A DNA stretch of 64,000 bases from Hydractinia symbiolongicarpus (taxonomy: Eukaryota; Cnidaria; Hydrozoa; Anthoathecata; Hydractiniidae), in assembly GCF_029227915.1 (NCBI RefSeq), contig NC_079884.1, positions 15,874,001 to 15,938,000 of the forward strand, read 5' to 3'. The position numbers and the translations under genes were made by a program. This document shows, piece after piece, positions 53,113 through 60,791 of this stretch. Every line of letters starts with the position of its first letter. Position 1 is the first letter of the stretch. A model generated the notes under the pieces. It made no database searches and was not told the DNA's origin. It worked only from the letters and a program-made list of their open reading frames with translations.

Positions 53113-53697
53113 ATGAGTTGGTTTAGGAATACACCAGATCATATCAAGACACAGGACATGTGCCACTGGATTATTGAGGAAAGGCCCTACATGTTCGAGT
53201 ATGTCCCGGACCAGTTCAAAAAGCAGGACATGTGCGACAAGGGTGTTGAAGAGGATCCCTACATGCTGGAGTATGTCCCGGACCGGTTCATGACGCAAGA
53301 CATGTGCAACATGACCGTTGAAGAGTATTCCTACCTGTTCAAGTATGTACTGGACCGGTTCAGGATGCAGGACATATGCAACTGGATTGTTAAGGGAGAC
53401 CCCCATTGGATCGAGGATGTGCCAGACTGGTTCAAAACGCAGGACATATGCAACAAAGCTGTTGAAGAGGATTCATGTCGAATCGAATATGTCCCGGATT
53501 GGTTTGTTACCCAGGACATGTGCTTTAGGGCTGTCAAAGATGAGCCTGAACTACTCGATGCCTATTGTCAGAGGAAAGCGGGGAAGACCAGAATTGGGAA
53601 AGAGCTGCTTCCGATGGCCTGGCATCCCGACAGGGCTATGGACTGGTGCTTTTCGGAAGATGAAAAGGCAGATCTTGAAAAGTTGTGGAGCTCCTAG
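53113..53697 (+). CDS. Repeat protein with about 32-residue VPDxF..QDMC repeats
   Basis: An intact 194-residue ORF made of six repeats of the form YVPD-x-F-(K/M)-TQDMC-(N/D)-x-AVEE-(D/E)-P-x-x-(L/I)-EY, followed by a different C-terminus with AWHPDRAMDWCFSEDE. Comparable repeats are known from giant viruses and large virus-like transposons, where they are of unknown function. Predicted soluble, helical, repeat-type (solenoid) fold. It lies at the edge of the element. The ATG at 53113 is chosen because it opens directly into the first repeat. Its intactness contrasts with the decayed capsid genes nearby. Confidence 0.75.
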   Translation: MSWFRNTPDHIKTQDMCHWIIEERPYMFEYVPDQFKKQDMCDKGVEEDPYMLEYVPDRFMTQDMCNMTVEEYSYLFKYVLDRFRMQDICNWIVKGDPHWIEDVPDWFKTQDICNKAVEEDSCRIEYVPDWFVTQDMCFRAVKDEPELLDAYCQRKAGKTRIGKELLPMAWHPDRAMDWCFSEDEKADLEKLWSS

Positions 53698-53698
53698 G

Positions 53699-53730
53699 TT
53701 ATCTCATAGCCCCTCAGGGTTATAAGATAA
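53699..53730. promoter_or_regulatory. Hairpin between repeat-protein stop and next start
   Basis: Arms TTATCTCATAGCCC and GGGTTATAAGATAA pair with one mismatch and one G-T wobble around loop CTCA. It begins 2 nt after the stop at 53695-53697 and ends 1-2 nt before ATG at 53732. The right arm resembles the one at 62472-62482. It may be a terminator, a promoter, or both. Confidence 0.5.
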
Positions 53731-53731
53731 A

Positions 53732-53902
53732 ATGGAACAATGTAAAGACTGTAAAAGGTTACTTGACGAGTATGACAGGTGTAGCTGTGGACAAAGGCTC
53801 ATGATAGGGGCTAAAATGTTGTGCTGGTACTGTTATCAAGAGTATATCACATATAACGGGGGTAGTTGCGTATGTAATCCTCTGACGCTGTTGAAAATTT
53901 AA
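53732..53902 (+). CDS. 56-residue Cys-rich zinc-ribbon-like protein
   Basis: A short intact ORF, ATG at 53732 and TAA at 53900-53902, encoding four closely spaced Cys pairs: CKDC, CSCG, CWYC and CVC. This layout suggests a small zinc-ribbon or treble-clef metal-binding protein, possibly nucleic-acid binding. The start lies directly after the hairpin at 53699-53730. The stop overlaps an AATAAA polyadenylation-like hexamer at 53901-53906. Nothing in the sequence shows its function. It reads in the same direction as the repeat-protein gene, 34 nt downstream. Confidence 0.55.
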   Translation: MEQCKDCKRLLDEYDRCSCGQRLMIGAKMLCWYCYQEYITYNGGSCVCNPLTLLKI

Positions 53903-53993
53903 TAAAAGAGATGCTAAAATTTGAGACTTCAAAAAGAATGGCTGCTAAGTGATGATTAAAAAACCATATATTTTATAGGTCTTGTATATTTTG

Positions 53994-54019
53994 TATATTT
54001 TATAGGCCTATAAAATATA
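53994..54019. terminator. 26-bp perfect palindrome between convergent genes
   Basis: The sequence is perfectly self-complementary and centred on GGCC (54005-54008), with arms TATATTTTATAGG and CCTATAAAATATA. It lies between the plus-strand gene ending at 53902 and the minus-strand gene ending at 54080, so a bidirectional 3'-end or cruciform role is plausible. No loop is present. Confidence 0.45.
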
Positions 54020-54079
54020 TAAAATTTAGGCTTGTAAACAGGTGGTGAATCTAGGTAGTGCTTACATACTGTACAGACG

Positions 54080-54659
54080 CTAGTTTCTGCCTTCTCCCCG
54101 GCCTTTCGCAACTAGCTGGGCACGTTTGCGTTTATTGATGGCGTCCACAAGGCCTTTAAAGCCTTGACGTATCTGTTCCTTCAATAACATGTGACGTTGT
54201 TTCTCCTGCATAATGAGACTAAACTCGTAGTCACTGATAACCCCATTTTCTACTGATTTTGAAATAATATCAACAATAGAGTTTAATTTCGACTCAGCTA
54301 ATAGCCTTATACTTTTATGCTTCTTGGATTTGACACCATGCCTTTTTGAGGCGTTCCGCAGACCAGCTTGCCCAATTCCCATGGCTATTGTGATACCCCC
54401 ATGGCAATACAGAGGGGAGCCCCTAAACCCGTGGCTAATGCCTCAATTCCAAGACCTGAGGTTATAATGCTGACACTCAATAATCCATGGACGCAGAAGC
54501 ATACCCACGTCCCATGCATTTTGAACTTCTATGAAAGTCCGTCCCGTTCTTTGATTTCACTTCGCAGGTACTTTTCAATTTCTCCAATCTTGTCAAGTCT
54601 ATATTTTTGGCTTTCGTGGATAGTATCATCCTCCACAGGCGCACTTGGTAAAATTGGAT
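54080..54659 (-). pseudogene. Polinton small membrane-associated protein, frameshifted
   Basis: The N-terminal part, read from about 54659, is acidic (SAPVEDDTIHES) and helical, then stops near 54530. A hydrophobic glycine-rich stretch (IITSGLGIEALATGLGAPL) follows at about 54400-54480 and stops. A final 100-residue ORF (54382-54080) contains SKLNSIVDIISKSVENGVIS. The order (coiled-coil N-terminus, hydrophobic hairpin, helical C-terminus with a D-x-EF motif) matches a protein often found in invertebrate Polintons. Its function is unknown. At least two lesions separate the parts, so this copy looks dead. Confidence 0.5.
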
Positions 54660-54678
54660 GGAGCTTCGTTACATCCAT

Positions 54679-55123
54679 TTATTCTATGAGCAAATGTATT
54701 GTGATGCCATTAAAGGAAACATTTTTGTCATGATGGCATTCATCTGTCAGCATGAACTCGAGGCGATCCGTAGAACCCTTCAGGGGAAGGTATATCGGAG
54801 TGTCAAAAGTCCAGGTCACCATGTCCTCCCAAGCGTTTAATTCCTTGGTGGGAAGCAAAGCGAGAATTGACTTTTTTCCATCCAGTAGGCAGTCGTCTTC
54901 GTCCAGCTGCGGGCAAACGAGTCTCAATCTGTAGTAGACGTCAGCCTTGTAGACTACATCGTAGTCGCCCTTTGTGTAGTACTTTTTACTGGGGTCGTAG
55001 GGCAGGCCCATAAGCTCTTGCAGTTGTCGATGAATGACCACCGTATACCCGTCACTAACACGGATCCTAGAGAGTCCATTTTTTAGGACAAACAGCTTTA
55101 TCTGCCTCTGCCTTGCCGTTCAT
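54679..55123 (-). pseudogene. Minor capsid (penton)-like protein, frameshifted near its start
   Basis: The main ORF (55041 down to 54679, 120 residues) contains LQELMGLPYD, YRLRLVCPQLDEDD and a C-terminal beta-rich segment ending in ITIHLLIE. Its in-frame upstream extension reaches about 55115. A different frame provides the likely start ATG at 55121-55123 (MNGKAEADKAV). The pattern of hydrophobic beta strands and the final 'acidic loop then ITIHL' ending resemble the single-jelly-roll minor capsid proteins of Polintons. It lies close to the major capsid gene, as expected for virion genes. The assignment is by pattern only. At least one frameshift is present. Confidence 0.45.
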
Positions 55124-55566
55124 GATCTCAATTCAAGTAACCCTCTGATCATGCCCTGTCTTACGGATGACAAGTTCATTCTTGCTGTAAAGGTTCAGCC
55201 ATATAGGTCGAATACTAATAGATTTCAGAGCTATGAAGTGTCCTATCCCAGGTAATCCTCGAAAATTGTGGGTTTTTCAATGTCAGTGATGTAGAGTTGA
55301 TGAATATCTATTCGTACAATCCTAGGGCAAGGTACGCGCCAAACCATGGGAGATACTCGCAAAGGCTCAAGGGGGGTGACCTTTCGGTGCAGGATATTGT
55401 TATCGATAATCAGGGCTCCTCGTTCAAGGTGAAATTTCCAGACATTTTTGTCGACTATGAGTTAGGGGTAGCCAATGGCGGGCTGGTGAAGGAGTGGAAC
55501 AGTCACCCTTTTAGTCCATGGTCTACACAACTTAAACTTTTAATCAACAAAGGCTCCTACAATTAG
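55122..55566 (+). pseudogene. Unrecognised element ORF with frameshift
   Basis: Two adjoining frames, about 55122-55255 and 55265-55566. The second holds an 88-residue ORF from ATG 55300 (MNIYSYNPRARYAPNHGRYS). It contains beta-rich alternation (DIVIDNQGSSFKVKFPDIFV) consistent with a structural protein, but I do not recognise a family. Its likely start shares the CATG at 55121-55124 with the divergent minus-strand gene. Confidence 0.35.
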
Positions 55567-55580
55567 CTCTGGAATTTGGG

Positions 55581-55962
55581 GTGTCTGGCAGTGAGCAGGA
55601 ATGGAAAAACGAAAGCATGTTCAATAGTTGGCAGCTCCATCGTCAAGATTATCCCGGTCCAGGCCCAAGTTACTTCGACGAAGACTCGTGGAGTCGCTGG
55701 ATCATCGAGAAAAGCCAGGGCCTCACCCGCATTGGTATTGAAAGGTTATTACAAAGCGTGCGCTCCTACGCATACCTAATTCTAGAGAGTCAGGCAAATG
55801 CGAGATCTGGAATCATCGGGAATCAAGGCAGTGCAATTGATGCCCAACATCTGTACCTAACAAAGTTTGAGGAACTAGTAATTAGGGACACCAATTATTG
55901 GATTATTTTTCCATTGGTGTTAATCCAGTAGGAGTCATCATCGCCTATATCTGGCTTAGGTA
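55581..55962 (+). pseudogene. Unrecognised element ORF with C-terminal membrane segment
   Basis: A frame from 55581 (no ATG until 55617) encodes a Trp/Asp-rich, helical protein (SWQLHRQDYPGPGPSYFDED, then QSVRSYAYLILESQANARSG). Near 55900 the frame shifts; the alternative frame gives a hydrophobic anchor (VNPVGVIIAYIWL) ending at TAA 55960-55962. It may be a small membrane virion protein. The family is unknown. Confidence 0.35.
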
Positions 55963-55994
55963 AAGTCTACTGTGTTTCATCAAACATATTAGAC

Positions 55995-57258
55995 TTATTT
56001 TCTCTTTCCAACATGGGCTACGACAAAAGCAACAGAGGCTGCGAGTGCTATATACAAGTGTTTGGCTGCGTGTTCGACAATCTTTGCCGCTACTCTTAGC
56101 AAGAACGAGACTATGGTACCAATAATCCAGGTAATGCAGCACCTGCCTTGGCTGCTAGGTATTTTAGGAATCTTTCAAGCCTTTCCAGCTGCTTCTCTAC
56201 AAATCCCTTCCCTGCGGAACTTCCTCCTGCACCTGTCGCGGCACCTCCCCCTGTCACAGCGAGTACAATAGTGGAAATCAGTAGACCAATAGCAGAGACA
56301 ATACTCGCTATAGTCAGCCCCTGCTCCTTGAAGAGGATCTTGAGCTTTTCAAGCAGGGACGTGTCATCCCCAGCGATTTTTATTAGGGTTTCCTTAATAC
56401 CCTTCAACTGATTAACAATTTGAGATGAGAGTAACCCATCTGCCTCCTGCGCGGCCTTTTTCTGATCCTCTAATTTTTCAATTTCCTCCCTGACCTTCGC
56501 GATATCCCCATTCCATATTTCCTGCTGTTCCTCACTAGCTCCGGGTGTAGCCTTTTTTTCTCAAGTCTTTTCACCTTTGTCTCTGCCTTGTCTATCTCGC
56601 CATCATACAAGATCATCTTGCCCTTCAATAGCTTCAAATTGCCATGTATGGTTTGAATCTCCAGGTTGAGCCCCCTTCTTTCGCGTTCGGTGAATACTTC
56701 ACCACCACCAAACGAAGTATCTTTTTGTATAAAGCTCTCAGTTTGATCCAGGGTATCCTCAACGTTTCCTGCAAAAGTATCCATTTCGATATCCTCACCC
56801 TTCTCCTCAACCTCCTTCTCTATATCCGCATATTTTTGCATAAGGTTCTGGGCCTGTGCCTTACTGCCCTTGTTGGGTGTAGTATAGTCGGCAAAACCTA
56901 AGGCTTGCAGACGCGTACTACCTAACAACTTTCGTATCTGGCCAACAGTTTTTAATTTACCGTTAAGATTTGTAATCACTATACCATCGACAGCAAGTTG
57001 ATTCCCCGTCATTTCAAACTCGTTGTAAAATTTCGTGGATGGTATCAGGTTCAAATCCTTACTAAGGCGTTCGTAAAGGTCGTCGACCTTTGATTTTAGT
57101 ATATCCTGCCTATGCCCTGGAAGCCTAGTCCCCGGAACACCCTGTTGTACCTCTGACAAAAGGCCCCGGCGTTGCTGGAGGCCTTGGCGTATCTTCAGGT
57201 CTGTCATCTGGACGGCCCCCTCCTCAATATCGGGTTCAAATACTGGATTCGCCGGCAT
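55995..57258 (-). pseudogene. Long coiled-coil virion-like protein with hydrophobic C-terminus, frameshifted
   Basis: The start is placed at ATG 57256-57258 (MPANPVFEPDIEEGAVQM), which faces the capsid gene start across 37 bp; the earlier in-frame Met at 57282 would overlap that spacer. About 255 residues of charged, heptad-rich sequence follow, including DLYERLSKDLNLIPS and DTLDQTESFIQKD. The ORF ends at 56470 and the protein continues in other frames. The stretch at 56407-56111 holds coiled coil followed by the hydrophobic segment TIASIVSAIGLLISTIVLAV and a Gly/Ala loop. A last hydrophobic part ends at about 55995. Similar large coiled-coil proteins sit next to the capsid gene in invertebrate Polintons; function unknown. 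There are two or more frameshifts. Confidence 0.55.
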
Positions 57259-57295
57259 ATCTTTTATTGTAAAAAAAATCATCTAAAATAAAGAT
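57259..57295. promoter_or_regulatory. Divergent start region with mirrored AATAAA(A)GATATG
   Basis: A 37-bp spacer between divergent starts. Reading outward, the minus gene begins AATAAAAGATATG and the capsid gene begins AATAAAGATATG, so the spacer plus start codons form an inverted repeat. This suggests a compact bidirectional promoter recognised by element-encoded or host machinery. Confidence 0.5.
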
Positions 57296-58573
57296 ATGAG
57301 TAACACATTCGGAAGTACATTGGATCCATACGGTAAAACGAAACAGCTTTTTGGTCTCAAAGGAAGGTGGCCACGTGTCCAGATTACTAATACACCCTCC
57401 ACGCTTAATCAAAATGAGGACTTGTACGTGGATATTCCTAACATGCGACAGGATGAGGTTATTTTTCCAGGGTCTATGAAACTGTTGTTTGACCTGGAAC
57501 TCACAGGAACAAACACGAAGTGCACCATCGTCTCGAATATAGGCAAAAGCCTGGTGCGAGATTTACGTATTACCTTGAATGGCAACAAGGTGCAAAATAT
57601 CAATGATTTCAACACGTTCGCAGTCTACCGGGACTTGTGGCTACCATAATTGACCGCGAAAACAATTTAATCCCTGAAGGCATTACCCCAATGATGGTAC
57701 CATGCGGGCCCTACAGGTCAAGGTCACTGAATATGTCGGGACGGATGAAAAGAAGGCGATTGCTGCGGCCTATGGTAACACTTTCTGTATTCCGCTGGGG
57801 AAGCTCTTCGAGTTGACTAGGGACTTGCCGTTTTATCCGCACAGCCTGTATGATAGATTACAGTTTGTCCTACATTTTGCCTTACATAACGACGTTATCA
57901 AGGATGCAGGTGCGGCAGCCTCGGGGAGCACGGCGGCAAAGCCGGCCGATGCCACATATAAAATCACCAACATCAAGCTAGAGTTTGACAAAATCACTCA
58001 CGAGGGTCTCGCGAGTGCCATGATGTCCCGTTACGCAAGACTAGCACTACCCTACAAAAGGATCCTAAGAAGCAAAGTAGTCACAATGAAAAAGGCTGAT
58101 ACCAGCTACAACCTTCAGATTGACACCCCGGCGAAGATTTTGAAAGGTGTCCTATTACACTTCGTGGACCCATCAAAAGTAAAGGCTTATTCCGGTATCA
58201 ACGAGGTGTTCTACAATCCTTAGATCGAAAAGATTCCATCACAGTCGAGGGGGAGCCTAACGAGCTGTACTCTCATGCCATGCTTGCTAAGGATCATTTG
58301 GAGCAGATCATAAATTTATTCGGTAATCACGATTCCAATGTGACGATTGACCAATTCTTCAATGAACGATACGCCCTGTTTATCGACTTTCGATCAAGCC
58401 CGGACCACACTCTTCAGGGCTCTGGGAGACCCCTACAACGCCTGAGTGACGGCATCACCCTCCATATGACAAAGAAAGCTGACGGATCTGGGGATATTCG
58501 GTGTTACGTATACTTGCTTCAAGACGCTCAGCTTAACGTACTCGACGGCCGTTATCATTCGGTGGAATACTGA
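57296..58573 (+). pseudogene. Major capsid protein (double jelly-roll), frameshifted
   Basis: The hexon-type capsid protein of Polintons/adintoviruses, in three segments. The first, 57296-57649 (117 residues), contains MSNTFGSTLDPYGKTK, the VDIPNMRQDEVIFPGS strand region and ITLNGNKVQNINDF. The second, 57702-58223, contains GKLFELTRDLPFYPHSLYDR, ITNIKLEFDKITHEGLA and the second jelly-roll strands. The third, 58280-58573, ends RYHSVEY. Breaks lie near 57645-57700 and 58220-58280. The intact length would be about 425 codons, as expected for the family. It forms the icosahedral shell in relatives. The start is supported by the AATAAAGAT block just upstream. Confidence 0.8.
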
Positions 58574-58579
58574 AATAAA

Positions 58580-58970
58580 ATGGCTACCCTCGCGATAATG
58601 GCAGGGGAGCGCTAATTAACGCACTCGCGTTCAGCGGTACAAATTTCCTATTCAGTAAACTCGGTGGACACGGCGAAGCGAAGCACAAGAGGCATGACGA
58701 AGCTATGGAAAATCTACAGAACGCCCAGGCTCAATGGGTACGCGATCGACAAGCCAAGATCGACTGGTTTAACAGGCAACGAGAGCTTAAACGGCAGGCC
58801 GGGAGGAGCTTTAAGGAGTTTGACGAGGGTATGTACAAGTACTACATTACTACACGGCCCCGAAGTTGTCGGATTACTACAAACCTAGCAAGAAGCAACA
58901 AAATGGAGAGTTCACTTTCGTTATTGGATCATTGACCCTTCTAGGGTTTGTGGCCTACAGGTATTTGTAA
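58580..58970 (+). pseudogene. Small element protein with N- and C-terminal hydrophobic segments
   Basis: ATG at 58580, 6 nt after the capsid stop, in the context AAATAAAATGG. The N-terminus is hydrophobic. The centre is charged and Gln/Arg-rich (NLQNAQAQWVRDRQAKIDWF), followed by FKEFDEGMYKYY and, in another frame, a final membrane helix (VIGSLTLLGFVAYRYL) ending at 58968-58970. Frames change near 58610 and 58850. It may be a small virion membrane protein; the family is not known to me. Confidence 0.45.
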
Positions 58971-58973
58971 GAA

Positions 58974-59007
58974 TGTTTTTGACATTATAATAAACATGTC
59001 AAAAACA
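58974..59007. promoter_or_regulatory. Perfect 12-bp hairpin containing the integrase start codon
   Basis: The left arm TGTTTTTGACAT (58974-58985) and right arm ATGTCAAAAACA (58996-59007) are exact complements around a 10-nt loop TATAATAAAC. The right arm is itself the first four codons of the integrase. The hairpin begins 4 nt after the stop of the upstream small gene. Confidence 0.55.
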
Positions 59008-59877
59008 CATATCATTACTGAGGAGAAGGCAGAAAATTTTAGCAATATCTACTATACCCCAGAACATCTCTGGACTGGACGAAAAGCCATCAAATTGCTA
59101 GCCTCAGAAGCTGGCTTATCAAAAAAGAAGGTCACTCACTGGCTGTCCAGGCAACTGCTCTGGCTACGACATATCAAAGGCCCGAAACGTATCGATTACC
59201 CGCATTTCAGTATCACGAAACCAAATCAGATGCACCAGTTTGATCTACTTTATATGCCTCATGATAAGCTGTATGGAAATACCCATAAATACCAGTGTGA
59301 TAACGGCTCCGAATTCAAGTCAAGTGTAACGAAACTGTTAGAGGACAAGGGGGTGGAGATTAAACGGGCCACCACCAAGTATCGACATACCTTCACAGCG
59401 TTTGTGGAAAGCTACAACAAAATACTCGCTGAGAGACTCTTAAAACCCCAAGATGCGCAAGAGTTAGTCACCGAGGAGACGTCAAGCACTTGGGTAAAGC
59501 ATCTGTACACTATTGTGAAAAATTTAAACAATACCAAGACTACCATGATCGGTATGAAGCCTGACAAGGCGATCCAACTGGATGATGTACCACTTGCCAA
59601 GGAGCAACAATATCCCGAAGAGAAGTCATTACCCGAGGATGGATTATATTTGTATTTGTTGCAACCTGGAGAGGAGCATGGTGATGCGAGACGACGCGCA
59701 ACTGACGCCTGGTGGAGTAAAAAGACGTACAGGTTGGATAGGATCGTAGCAGGTAGTCGTGTGCTGTACTATTTGAAGGACGGTCCTAATCGTAGCTTTG
59801 TCTCGGAAGAACTCATGCTTATTCCCGAAGATGTCGAAATACCCCCAGAGGGGGTTAAGGCTTGGTATATTGGATAG
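58996..59877 (+). CDS. Retroviral-type integrase (RVE), internally deleted
   Basis: A 293-residue ORF. The N-terminal helical region contains IYYTPEHLWTGRKAIKLLA. The core has MHQFDLLYMP (first catalytic Asp), QCDNGSEFKS (second Asp) and FVESYNK (catalytic Glu). The C-terminus has a chromodomain/SH3-like end (WWSKKTYRLDRIVAGSRVLYY). Only about 19 residues separate the two Asp residues, where the family has roughly 55-60, so about 40 residues of the RNase H fold are missing in frame. The protein should be inactive even though the frame is open. In relatives it inserts the element DNA into host chromosomes. A start 48 nt upstream is possible but lies before the hairpin. Confidence 0.85.
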   Translation: MSKTHIITEEKAENFSNIYYTPEHLWTGRKAIKLLASEAGLSKKKVTHWLSRQLLWLRHIKGPKRIDYPHFSITKPNQMHQFDLLYMPHDKLYGNTHKYQCDNGSEFKSSVTKLLEDKGVEIKRATTKYRHTFTAFVESYNKILAERLLKPQDAQELVTEETSSTWVKHLYTIVKNLNNTKTTMIGMKPDKAIQLDDVPLAKEQQYPEEKSLPEDGLYLYLLQPGEEHGDARRRATDAWWSKKTYRLDRIVAGSRVLYYLKDGPNRSFVSEELMLIPEDVEIPPEGVKAWYIG

Positions 59878-59890
59878 GGTAGGGTTCTAG

Positions 59891-59922
59891 AATTTTTACT
59901 ACTTACAGGAGTAGTAAAAATT
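59891..59922. terminator. Perfect 13-bp hairpin, ACTACT family, copy 1
   Basis: Arms AATTTTTACTACT and AGTAGTAAAAATT pair around the 6-nt loop TACAGG. It lies 13 nt after the integrase stop and 9 nt after the stop of the convergent minus-strand gene. Shares its stem core and the flanking TTAGYGYCTGC with copy 2 at 60752-60783. Confidence 0.7.
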
Positions 59923-59931
59923 AGCGTCTGC

Positions 59932-60714
59932 CTAGTCATCTAGTGCCGGAACACCCAAATCGTACAGGTCATCCCAAGTAAGGTCGATAAGCCTGAAATG
60001 GTTTCTGTAACGCTCCACATGCTCCTCCTCTTCAAACCGATTAAAGGCGTGTATACCGTTGGGGTTGTCTATGACTACAATCTCTTCTGCGTTTGAGTAG
60101 TTGTCCTTGAACCACAATAATGCTAATATTGCGCCTCTGAACACGCGTGCAATAATAGGGAAGATGATGGTACTCGTCCTGTGCGCTGTGCTTGCGATGG
60201 ATTATGATGACGTTGTCTTTACCTAGATCTTGGGCATGTGGTACATGTCTTTCTCGAAGCCTTGCATTTTCCTGGGTCTGTACCTCAAGTTTATCCCCCA
60301 GCACCACGAGTCTCTATCGTCTAGATCGTCCATAAGAATAGCGATGGCAATATCCCTGTCCTCGATGGTCTCCTGTATTTTTTCCACCCCCTTCCCAGCC
60401 AACCATTTTGTCAAAGCTACGGCTCTGGGCTTTCTTGACTTGACAACAATTTCCAATGCGCCTGGTAACGTGACAAAGACATCGTGTGAGTTTTTCCCTC
60501 TTCCAAGAGGTAGGGTGGCACCCCCACCCCTTTTTCCTACAATTTCTTGCCTTGTAGTTTCCTCAGCCAAATATTGAAATTTACGTGCCATATCAGCAAT
60601 GCCTTAGAACCGTCCTAGATCGGCTCTTTTAAAGAGAGGTTGATTTTGTTCATCGAAGAGAGTCTCGATTGCTCCGGCAGGCACTGTGTTGAATAAGGTG
60701 AGCTTTGAAGACAT
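59932..60714 (-). pseudogene. BRO/MSV199-like protein, several frameshifts
   Basis: The start at ATG 60712-60714 opens SSKLTLFNTVPAGAIETLF...PLFKRADLG. The next frame (60591-60223) has GGGATLPLGRGKNSHDVFV and VVKSRKPRAVALTKWLAGKG, the pattern of BRO-N/MSV199 domains of large DNA viruses, followed by DRDIAIAILMDDLDDRD. The next frame (60307-60150) contains LRERHVPHAQDLGKDNVIII and LPYYCTRVQRR. The last (60144-59932) contains NPNGIHAFNRFEEEEH and LYDLGVPALDD. The order resembles the MSV199 plus DUF3627 arrangement of iridoviruses. It is probably DNA-binding. At least three breaks are present, so this copy is inactive. Confidence 0.65.
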
Positions 60715-60751
60715 TTTAATATACAAGGGGCCAGCCAGAAGATTTCACCTG

Positions 60752-60783
60752 TAATTTTACTACTCACAAGAGTAGTAAAATTA
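60752..60783. terminator. Perfect 14-bp hairpin, ACTACT family, copy 2
   Basis: Arms TAATTTTACTACTC and GAGTAGTAAAATTA pair without mismatch around loop ACAA. It ends 8 nt after the stop (60792-60794) of the minus-strand ATPase gene and precedes the next minus-strand start at 60714. Confidence 0.7.
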
Positions 60784-60791
60784 GTGCCTGC

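Noticed and set aside
53041-53537. Minus-strand frames opposite the repeat-protein gene
   Set aside because: The sense frame carries the conserved repeat; the antisense frames only mirror its periodicity.
60230-60577. 115-codon plus-strand frame
   Set aside because: Antisense shadow of the BRO/MSV199-like gene, which has family motifs.
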